Assembly: GCF_020531945.1 (NCBI RefSeq)
Contig: NZ_JAJATZ010000003.1
Span: 501,457-565,456, forward strand
Direction of reading: 5' to 3'
Source of the DNA: Loktanella gaetbuli
GTDB taxonomy: Bacteria; Pseudomonadota; Alphaproteobacteria; Rhodobacterales; Rhodobacteraceae
Length of the DNA stretch: 64,000 nucleotides
Part shown: in pieces, positions 51,631 through 57,972 of the stretch
How positions within the stretch are numbered: the stretch's first letter is position 1
Layout: each line of letters begins with the position of its first letter
The notes under the pieces: generated by a model
Database searches by the model: none
The model's input: the letters and a program-made list of their open reading frames with translations, nothing else
What the model was told of the DNA's origin: nothing
Program-made: the position numbers and the translations under genes

Positions 51631-51649
51631 ACGAGGGAGGAGCCCTCGT
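51631..51649 (+). other. RNA hairpin in the pufQ-pufB leader
   Basis: ACGAGGG-AGGAG-CCCTCGT, a 7-bp stem in the untranslated gap before pufB. Such hairpins at the 5' side of pufBA are associated with segment-specific mRNA stability in Rhodobacter. Confidence 0.55.
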
Positions 51650-51700
51650 AAGACCCGGCCGCCGGGGTGCGCGGCGTCAGTTCAAAGTTGGAGACTAACG

Positions 51701-51859
51701 ATGGCTGATAAAACTGACCTGTCCTTTACAGGTCTGACAGACGAGCAAGCGCAGGAGCTGCACACAGTCTACATGAGCGGATTTGCGATCTTTACCGCGG
51801 TCGCAGTCGTCGCTCACGTACTGACGTACATCAAACTGCCCTGGTTCAACTGGAGCTAA
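51701..51859 (+). CDS. pufB: Light-harvesting 1 beta chain
   Basis: A 52-residue LH1 beta: LTDEQAQELHTVYMSGF amphipathic N-terminal part, one membrane helix with the BChl-ligand His in AVVAHVLTYIKLPWF, and C-terminal Trp. GTTGGAG precedes the ATG. 12 bp from pufA. Confidence 0.97.
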   Translation: MADKTDLSFTGLTDEQAQELHTVYMSGFAIFTAVAVVAHVLTYIKLPWFNWS

Positions 51860-51871
51860 AGGAGACCTATC

Positions 51872-52039
51872 ATGGCACAGTTCTACAAGATCTGGCTCAT
51901 TTTCGATCCGCGCCGCGTTTTCGTGGCACAGGGCGTCTTCCTTTTTCTGCTGGCAGCGATGATTCACCTCGTCCTGCTGAGCAATCCGGAGACGAACTGG
52001 TTCAACCGTGCATTCGGTAGCGAAATGGCCGCTGAATAA
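51872..52039 (+). CDS. pufA: Light-harvesting 1 alpha chain
   Basis: A 55-residue LH1 alpha: MAQFYKIWLIFDPRRVFVAQ, one helix with BChl-ligand His (AAMIHLVLLS), then ETNWFNRAFGSEMAAE. GGAGA before the ATG. With PufB it forms the ring around the reaction centre. Confidence 0.97.
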   Translation: MAQFYKIWLIFDPRRVFVAQGVFLFLLAAMIHLVLLSNPETNWFNRAFGSEMAAE

Positions 52040-52053
52040 GCATTGAAACTTCG

Positions 52054-52079
52054 CCGAGGGCGGGGTGACCCGCCCTCGG
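52054..52079 (+). other. pufA-pufL intercistronic hairpin
   Basis: Perfect 11-bp stem CCGAGGGCGGG / CCCGCCCTCGG with GTGA loop and no T-run. At this position in Rhodobacter a hairpin protects pufBA mRNA from 3' decay and so raises antenna over reaction-centre output. Confidence 0.85.
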
Positions 52080-52134
52080 TAAACAACAAACGATACGGCC
52101 ATGGGGGCCGCGTCACGCAACGAGGGGACGCATA

Positions 52135-52968
52135 ATGGCGCAACTCAGCTTCGAGCGAAAATACCGCGTCCGCGGCGGGACGCTTGTCGGAGGAGACCTG
52201 TTCGATTTCTGGGTGGGGCCGTTTTATGTCGGCTTCTTCGGGGTCGTGACCTTCTTCTTTTCGGCCTTGGGCACAATTCTGATTTTCTACGGTGCGAGCC
52301 AGGGACCGACTTGGAACCCGTGGTTGATTTCCATCAATCCACCCAGCCTGGAGGTGGGCCTTGGGGCCGCGCCACTGCTGGAAGGCGGGTTGTGGCAGAT
52401 CATCACCATCTGCGCCGTCTTCGCCTTTGTCGGCTGGATGATGCGAGAGGTCGAAATCTGCCGCAAGCTGGGCATCGGTTATCACGTGCCGTTCGCATTC
52501 GGCGTCGCGATTTTCGCCTATGTCACACTGGTCATCATCCGCCCCGTCCTGATGGGCGCCTGGGGTCACGGATTTCCCTACGGAATCTTCAGCCACCTCG
52601 ATTGGGTCAACAACGTGGGATACGCCTACGGCAACTTCCACTATAACCCCGCCCACATGGTCGCGATCAGTTTCTTCTGGATCACGGCGCTGGCGCTGGC
52701 GTTGCACGGATCGCTGATCCTGTCGGCCATGAACCCGGCCCGCAAAGGCGATGTCGTGCGTTCGCCCGATCACGAAGACACCTATTTCCGCGATCTCATC
52801 GGTTATTCGATCGGGCCGCTGGGCATCCACCGTCTGGGTCTGTTCCTGGCGCTGATGGCCGGTTTCTGGTCGGCCGTCTGCATCGTGATTTCCGGCACCA
52901 TCTGGTTCGAGGAATGGATCGTCTGGTGGGACTGGTATTACGAACTGCCCTGGTGGGTGAACCTGTAA
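52135..52968 (+). CDS. pufL: Photosynthetic reaction centre L subunit
   Basis: A 277-residue five-helix protein: FERKYRVRGGTLVGGDLFDF start, MREVEICRKLGIGYHVPFAF (special-pair side), HGFPYGIFSHLDWVNN, NPAHM and LHGSLILSAMNP with the iron- and BChl-ligand histidines. Close to the usual 270-280 residues. Binds the special pair and Q-A pathway pigments. Confidence 0.97.
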   Translation: MAQLSFERKYRVRGGTLVGGDLFDFWVGPFYVGFFGVVTFFFSALGTILIFYGASQGPTWNPWLISINPPSLEVGLGAAPLLEGGLWQIITICAVFAFVGWMMREVEICRKLGIGYHVPFAFGVAIFAYVTLVIIRPVLMGAWGHGFPYGIFSHLDWVNNVGYAYGNFHYNPAHMVAISFFWITALALALHGSLILSAMNPARKGDVVRSPDHEDTYFRDLIGYSIGPLGIHRLGLFLALMAGFWSAVCIVISGTIWFEEWIVWWDWYYELPWWVNL

Positions 52969-52981
52969 GGAGGAATGAGAC

Positions 52982-53911
52982 ATGCCTGAGTATCAAAACA
53001 TCTTTACGGCCGTCCAGGTTCAGGGTCCTCCCGAAATGGGCGTCAGCGAAGGCGACCTGACCACCGATTTCGAACGGTCCAAGAAGGCGGGCTTTTCGAC
53101 ACTGGCGGGTATTTTCGGCAACGCCCAGATCGGTCCGGTGCATCTGGGACCATACGGTCTGGTCGCGGTTATCGGATTTGCTGCGTGGTTCTTTATCATC
53201 GGCATGGCGTTCTGGGATCAGGCGGATTATTCGCCGGGGATCTTCTTGCGCGATCTGTTCTGGCTGTCACTGGACCCGCCGCCGGCCGATTACGGTCTGG
53301 GCTTTGCCCCGCTGGACGAAGGTGGCTGGTGGCTGATTTCCAGCTTCTTCTTTGGGGTGGGCTGCATCGCATGGTGGATCCGCACCTATACCCGCGCCAC
53401 GGCGCTTGGCATGGGACACCACGTCAGCTGGGCCTTTGCCGCACTGTTGTGGCTGATCTTTGTGCTGAACTTCTTTCGTCCGATTGCCATGGGCAGCTGG
53501 TCCGAAGGCGTCCCCTACGGCGTGTTCAGCCACCTCGATTGGACCAACCTGTTTTCGATCACCTACGGAAACCTGTTCTACAATCCGTTCCACGCGCTTT
53601 CGATCGCGTTCCTCTATGGCTCTGCCCTGCTGTTCGCGATGCATGGTGCAACCATTCTGGCGGTCAGCCGTTTCGGCGGCGACCGAGAGCTGGAGCAGAT
53701 CGTGGACCGCGGTACGGCCACGGAACGCGCCGCCTTGTTCTGGCGCTGGACCATGGGGTTCAACGCCACGATGGAAGGCATTCACCGCTGGGCCTGGTGG
53801 TTCGCTGTCCTGACACCGCTGACCGGCGGCATCGGGATCCTGCTGACCGGCACGGTTGTCGACAATTGGTTCGCCTGGGCACAGATCCACGGCTATGCGC
53901 CAGTCAACTAA
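52982..53911 (+). CDS. pufM: Photosynthetic reaction centre M subunit
   Basis: A 309-residue five-helix partner of PufL: MPEYQNIFTAVQVQG, RTYTRATALGMGHHVSWAF, FSHLDWTNLFSITYGN, NPFHALSIAF, LLFAMHGATILAVSRF, and EGIHRWAWWFAV. AAGGAGG before the ATG. The final length has no pufC-anchoring extension. Confidence 0.97.
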   Translation: MPEYQNIFTAVQVQGPPEMGVSEGDLTTDFERSKKAGFSTLAGIFGNAQIGPVHLGPYGLVAVIGFAAWFFIIGMAFWDQADYSPGIFLRDLFWLSLDPPPADYGLGFAPLDEGGWWLISSFFFGVGCIAWWIRTYTRATALGMGHHVSWAFAALLWLIFVLNFFRPIAMGSWSEGVPYGVFSHLDWTNLFSITYGNLFYNPFHALSIAFLYGSALLFAMHGATILAVSRFGGDRELEQIVDRGTATERAALFWRWTMGFNATMEGIHRWAWWFAVLTPLTGGIGILLTGTVVDNWFAWAQIHGYAPVN

Positions 53912-53923
53912 GGAGCGTGCGAT

Positions 53924-54166
53924 ATGAGTAGCGACGAAACTTCGACCAACTTGCTGGGCGTCAGCAACAAGTCCCGGCTGGCTGGTGACGTGCTGATGCT
54001 GATGCTCAAGGGGGCAGGCTATGCCGCGATCGTGGTTCTGTCGATCTGGGCGGTGATCGCAATCATCGCGCTGGTCGGACGCGCCCTGCCCGAAGAGAGC
54101 AGGCAGCAACCCGACCCCACGCCGCTGTCGTGGGACATGTCCATCACGGACCTGAAACGGGTCTGA
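53924..54166 (+). CDS. pufX: PufX-like protein
   Basis: An 80-residue single-helix protein directly after pufM. The core MLKGAGYAAIVVLSIWAV and VGRALPEE resemble Rhodobacter PufX (MKGAGW helix start; VGRMLP after the helix). PufX opens the LH1 ring so that quinone can leave, and shapes RC-LH1 dimers or monomers. No pufC is found next to it. AAGGAG before the ATG. Confidence 0.85.
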   Translation: MSSDETSTNLLGVSNKSRLAGDVLMLMLKGAGYAAIVVLSIWAVIAIIALVGRALPEESRQQPDPTPLSWDMSITDLKRV

Positions 54167-54175
54167 CAAGCGTTT

Positions 54176-54200
54176 CCCCGGCGCGCGTCGTGCGCCGGGG
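54176..54200 (+). other. Hairpin in the puf 3' untranslated region
   Basis: CCCCGGCGC-GCGTCGT-GCGCCGGGG, 9-bp perfect stem, 10 bp after pufX, no T-run. Likely protects the 3' end of puf mRNA. Confidence 0.65.
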
Positions 54201-54294
54201 CATAGGGATCGGTCGACTGTTTGCAGTCGGTCCGGTGGGTGCCTCGCTTCCCGGCTGCGGCACCTGTTCCCGTCCTGTTGGCTACAGGGCTGAA

Positions 54295-54326
54295 CGTCGT
54301 CGGACCCAGGTCCGGCGGCGTTCTTT
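54295..54326 (+). terminator. Rho-independent terminator of the puf operon
   Basis: An 11-bp stem (CGTCGTCGGAC / GTCCGGCGGCG, two G-U pairs) with a CCAG loop, followed by TTCTTT. About 130 bp after the pufX stop; the segment between pufX and this structure has no ORF and may give a puf 3'-UTR small RNA. The next 130 bp up to the SPFH start hold no gene that I can see. Confidence 0.7.
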
Positions 54327-54457
54327 AGTCTCTACCCTGTCCGCGGTTTGGTCAAATGCTTTGCGCGCAGCACAAAATCGAACCCGATGGGTCAAACTGG
54401 ATCATTGCAACGCATCCCGTGCTAACATAGCTCTGTCGCAGCAATCAGGAGGCGATC

Positions 54458-55348
54458 ATGGCCGAGGACGTGTTTTTGCAATTTTTGGCTAACAATCTGG
54501 TTCTGATCCTGCTCGCGATCTTTTTGATCGTCTGCATTCTTGCGGGTGTCCGGATCGTGCCGCAGTCTGAAAAATTCGTTGTCGAACGGCTGGGCCGCCT
54601 GCGGGCGGTGTTGGGGCCGGGGATCAATTTCATCATTCCCTTTCTGGACCGGGTCAAACATCAGGTCAGCATTCTGGAACGTCAGTTGCCCACGATGCAA
54701 CAGGACGCGATCACATCGGACAACGTGTTGGTGCAGGTCGAAACCAGCGTGTTCTACCGCATCATCGAACCCGAAAAGACGGTGTACCGTATCCGCGACG
54801 TAGACGGTGCCATCGGCACCACGGTCGCAGGCATCGTCCGGTCAGAGGTCGGTCGGATGGAACTGGATCAAGTGCAATCCAACCGGTCCAGCGTGATTGC
54901 CGCCGTGCGCGAACAACTGGCCCAGCAGGTCGATGACTGGGGGATCGAGGTGACGCGCGCCGAAATTCTGGACGTCAATCTGGATGCCGCGACCCGTGCT
55001 GCGATGTTGCAGCAGCTGAACGCCGAACGCGCCCGCCGCGCCCAGGTGACCGAGGCCGAGGGCAAGAAGCGGTCAGTCGAATTGCAGGCCGATGCCGATC
55101 TCTATGCCGCCGAACAAGAGGCCAAGGCCCGCCGCGTTCTGGCCGACGCAGAGGCCTATGCAACCCAGGTGGTTGCGGTCGCGATTGCGGAAAACGGACT
55201 GGAAGCAGCGCAATACCAGGTCGCGCTGAAACAGGTCGAGGCGCTGAACAAGCTGGGGTCGGGGGCGGGCAAGCAGACCATCATCCTGCCCGCCGACGCG
55301 GTCGAGGCATTCGGCAACGCGTTCAAAATGCTGCGGGGCAAGGTCTGA
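54458..55348 (+). CDS. SPFH/band-7 (stomatin, QmcA-like) membrane protein
   Basis: A 296-residue protein with an N-terminal membrane helix (LVLILLAIFLIVCILAGV), SPFH domain (VPQSEKFVVERLGRL, GPGINFIIPFLD) and a C-terminal coiled-coil rich in Ala/Glu. It forms membrane scaffolds that organise proteases or lipids. Its stop overlaps the NfeD start (TGATG); the pair is a widely conserved two-gene unit. AGGAGG before the ATG. Confidence 0.92.
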   Translation: MAEDVFLQFLANNLVLILLAIFLIVCILAGVRIVPQSEKFVVERLGRLRAVLGPGINFIIPFLDRVKHQVSILERQLPTMQQDAITSDNVLVQVETSVFYRIIEPEKTVYRIRDVDGAIGTTVAGIVRSEVGRMELDQVQSNRSSVIAAVREQLAQQVDDWGIEVTRAEILDVNLDAATRAAMLQQLNAERARRAQVTEAEGKKRSVELQADADLYAAEQEAKARRVLADAEAYATQVVAVAIAENGLEAAQYQVALKQVEALNKLGSGAGKQTIILPADAVEAFGNAFKMLRGKV

Positions 55349-55617
55349 TGGCGCTGTGGTCCGTCTGGTGGGTCTGGATGTCGGCGGCGCTGGCACTTGC
55401 CACGCTCGAGGTGATGGTGCCGGGCTACATCTTTTTGGGGTTTGCCGCTGGCGCAGCAGCGCTTGGGCTGATCCTGCTGGTTGCGCCGATCAATGGGCTG
55501 GCCTGGGTGCTGGTGATTTTCGCGGTCCTGTCATTGCTGGCCTATCTGGCGATGCGCCGGGTGTTTGGACTTCCGGGGTCCAAACCCAAGGTCTGGGATC
55601 GCGATATCAACGACTGA
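55348..55617 (+). CDS. NfeD-like membrane protein (short form)
   Basis: An 89-residue protein with two to three hydrophobic helices (WMSAALALATLEVMVPGYIF, GAAALGLILLV, GLAWVLVIFAVLSLLAYL) and a short tail. The short NfeD1b type lacks the protease and usually part of the OB domain. Works with the SPFH protein. Confidence 0.85.
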   Translation: MALWSVWWVWMSAALALATLEVMVPGYIFLGFAAGAAALGLILLVAPINGLAWVLVIFAVLSLLAYLAMRRVFGLPGSKPKVWDRDIND

Positions 55618-55649
55618 AAAAAATGGGCCCGCCAAATGTGACGGGCCCA
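55617..55649 (-). terminator. Terminator of the 70-residue minus-strand gene
   Basis: On the minus strand TGGGCCCG-N10-CGGGCCCA is followed by seven T (complement of 55617-55623). It also lies directly after the NfeD stop on the plus strand, where it has no T-run. Confidence 0.8.
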
Positions 55650-55730
55650 CAGTAAAAGGTCGGCCAAGGGGTGCGATCACTCTTGGGACAGAGGCAGGGA
55701 TCGCAGCCGAACCTTCGGAAGGGATGGGAT

Positions 55731-55943
55731 TCAGACGTGGGACAGCAGATTTGATCCGCTGTCGGACATGCGCAATGCGTGGCGCGCAAGACCGGATTTG
55801 ACGCGTTCCATGTCCATCGTCATCGGGCCGGCAACCTGACAGGGGTAGCGGAACGTCTGACCTGCGCGGCGAATGTCGACGCGTGCTTCGAATGCGCCGG
55901 CGGTGGCGTTATAGCTGACGGAACCGAGGTTGATCTGTGTCAT
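55731..55943 (-). CDS. Small conserved-looking protein of unknown function
   Basis: A 70-residue protein (MTQINLGSVSYNATAGAFEA, then basic VDIRRAGQTFRYPCQVAG). I do not recognise a family. AGGAG 7 bp before ATG 55943 and its own terminator support a real gene; a start 18 bp further upstream is possible but lacks a ribosome site. Alternating polar/hydrophobic pattern suggests a small beta-rich domain. Downstream of pyrF on the same strand (107 bp gap). Confidence 0.65.
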   Translation of the reverse strand: MTQINLGSVSYNATAGAFEARVDIRRAGQTFRYPCQVAGPMTMDMERVKSGLARHALRMSDSGSNLLSHV

Positions 55944-56050
55944 TGTGTTACTCCTGCTCAAAAGGCCAGCGAACTCCGTTGCTTGGCCCTGACTGTTGCA
56001 AGAGTAACGAGCCGTCGGCAGAAAAAGTTCCGGGCTCGTATAAAAAACGT

Positions 56051-56773
56051 TTACATCGTCTGATGGCTGTGGGCCGCGTTCATCTGTGCGAGAATCGATT
56101 GCGCGGCTGATTTGGGGTCCTTGTCTTGCCAGATCGGGCGCCCGACAACGATGTGGTCAGCCCCGTCCTGTATGGCGCTTTGAGGTGTAGCAACGCGTTT
56201 CTGGTCCCCCAATGCAGCACCCGATGGACGCACCCCCGGTGTGACGATCAGGCGGCCTTGCGATTCGGGCAGGGCGCGGATTGCAGCGGCCTCTTGGGGG
56301 GATGCGATGATACCATCGGCACCCGCGTCAAAGGCGCGGCCTGCACGTTCGACCACCAGATCCGGTACCGCGCCGTCGCGGATCATGGAGGCGTCCAGAT
56401 CGGCGCGGTCCAGCGAAGTCAGGATCGTCACGGCAAGGATTTTAAGGTCACTGCCGGCGGCCCCCTGTTTGGCAGCGCGCACCACATGCGGATCGCCGTG
56501 GACCGTCAGGAAATCGATATCGAACTGGGCAAAACCCCGCACCGCAGCCTCGACCGTGGCACCGATGTCGAACAGCTTCATGTCCAGAAAGATGCGCTTG
56601 CCCTGATCCTGCTTGAGTTCGTTGGCCAACGCGAGGCCGCCACCGGTCAACATGCCCAGCCCGATCTTGTAGAATGAAACCGCATCCCCGAGGGTTTGCG
56701 CCAGTTCCAGCCCCGCAATCACATTGGGCACATCAAGGGCGACAATCAGGCGGTCATCGGCGGGCAGGGACAT
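56051..56773 (-). CDS. pyrF: Orotidine 5'-phosphate decarboxylase
   Basis: A 240-residue OMP decarboxylase: LIVALDVP near the N terminus, catalytic DMKLFDIGATV (Lys and two Asp), TVHGDPHVVRAA, VTPGVRPSG and the C-terminal VVGRPIW. Last step of UMP synthesis. AAGGAAG before the ATG. Confidence 0.97.
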   Translation of the reverse strand: MSLPADDRLIVALDVPNVIAGLELAQTLGDAVSFYKIGLGMLTGGGLALANELKQDQGKRIFLDMKLFDIGATVEAAVRGFAQFDIDFLTVHGDPHVVRAAKQGAAGSDLKILAVTILTSLDRADLDASMIRDGAVPDLVVERAGRAFDAGADGIIASPQEAAAIRALPESQGRLIVTPGVRPSGAALGDQKRVATPQSAIQDGADHIVVGRPIWQDKDPKSAAQSILAQMNAAHSHQTM

Positions 56774-56922
56774 GGCAGCTTCCTTTTTGCGGGTAAATGT
56801 CGTTTAGGGAAGGAACCGAAAAAGGGCAATGTGACAGGCCGGTCTGAATTGACCACATCCCGTGAAACCCTATTTATAGATGAACGCGCCGGAACCGGCG
56901 AAAGATGAAGGATGAGACACAG

Positions 56923-57786
56923 ATGGCGAATTCAACTGGCGGTATGTCCGGCAACCCGTTTTTCATGATTGTCGGTCTCGGCGTTGGTGCAGCCGCGCTG
57001 ATCGCGATCGCCATCGCGGCGACTGCGCCGCATGTCGGAGAGGCCGTAGGGTCCGGCCCGCAGGTCGATGTTGCCGAAGAGGCCGAACCGGCCACGGCTG
57101 ATGACGCCATGGAAGAGCCCGCAGCAGAAGACATGACCGAAGAGGCCGCACCGGCTGAGGAAGAGGCTGCTCCGGCTGAGGAAGAAGCTGCACCGGCTGA
57201 GGAAGAGGCTGCGCCTGCTGAGGAAGAAGCTGCTCCGGCTGAGGAAGAAGCTGCGCCTGCCGAGGAAGAGGCTGCTCCGGCCGAGGAAGAAGCTGCACCG
57301 GCTGAGGAAGAGGCTGCACCGGCTGAGGAAGAAGCGGCACCTGCTGAGGAAGAGGCTGCACCTGCCGAGGAAGAAGCTGCTCCCGCAGAGGAAGAGGCCA
57401 GCGACAACGCCGAATCCGAGGCTGTGGAAGAGGCAACCGATGGTGACACCGTCGGTGAAGGCGCACCTGACCCCGATGCTGCCGTCGAAGAGCAAAGCGG
57501 CAATGCCGTCACACCTGAAGATACCGATGCGACAACGACCCAGACATCTGACACGGCAGCCGAGGCCCCCACGGGTGACGATACAGAGGCCGCTACCGAT
57601 GATGCGCCTGCACAGGCTGAGGGCGACGAAAGCGTCACAACCGAAAGCGGTCTGGTCATCGACGAGGTTGTCGATCCCGATCAGGGTGCCGCAGGTGGTC
57701 CTGATCCGGACGGTGGTGCTGCACCGTTCTTTCCGACTCCTTCCGGTCCCGAAGGTGCTGACGGCGATCCGCTGACCAACAACTGA
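56923..57786 (+). CDS. Membrane-anchored acidic protein with 12 EEAAPAE heptad-length repeats
   Basis: A 287-residue protein with an N-terminal membrane helix (residues about 14-36, MIVGLGVGAAALIAIAIAAT), twelve 7-residue EEAAPAE units (57142-57393), a second acidic Asp/Glu/Ala/Thr stretch and a C-terminal Pro/Gly-rich tail ending FFPTPSGPEGADGDP. The DNA of the units differs at synonymous positions, so the protein repeat is kept while the DNA is not. It probably extends as a stiff rod from the inner membrane. ATG 56923 with AAGGA upstream; ATG 56905 also possible. Function unknown. Confidence 0.72.
   Translation: MANSTGGMSGNPFFMIVGLGVGAAALIAIAIAATAPHVGEAVGSGPQVDVAEEAEPATADDAMEEPAAEDMTEEAAPAEEEAAPAEEEAAPAEEEAAPAEEEAAPAEEEAAPAEEEAAPAEEEAAPAEEEAAPAEEEAAPAEEEAAPAEEEAAPAEEEASDNAESEAVEEATDGDTVGEGAPDPDAAVEEQSGNAVTPEDTDATTTQTSDTAAEAPTGDDTEAATDDAPAQAEGDESVTTESGLVIDEVVDPDQGAAGGPDPDGGAAPFFPTPSGPEGADGDPLTNN
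57142..57393 (+). repeat. 12 x 21-bp tandem repeat (EEAAPAE)
   Basis: Twelve contiguous in-frame 21-bp units coding EEAAPAE, with synonymous differences (GCA/GCT/GCC/GCG; CCG/CCT/CCC). Copy number is likely to vary between strains. Confidence 0.95.
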
Positions 57787-57808
57787 TCTGGGTCTTGATG
57801 ACCTGACG

Positions 57809-57838
57809 AAACGCGGCCCCGATTGCGGGCCGCGTTTT
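57809..57838 (+). terminator. Terminator of the repeat-protein gene
   Basis: AAACGCGGCCC-N7-GGGCCGCGTTTT, 11-bp stem, 22 bp after the stop. Confidence 0.88.
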
Positions 57839-57972
57839 GCGTTTGAGGCGCGTAGAAATCGACTGCGGCAGACTTGCAACACCTGCTGACCCCACCCATT
57901 TCTATTCTGAGGCCCAGAACGGGCGTGCCGCAAAGCGGGCGCCGAGACAGGGTGCTTTACAGGAGAGATGAC

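Noticed and set aside
57142..57393. Regular 21-bp repeats considered as a CRISPR array
   Set aside because: Units are contiguous with no spacers and translate to one heptapeptide in frame with a gene.
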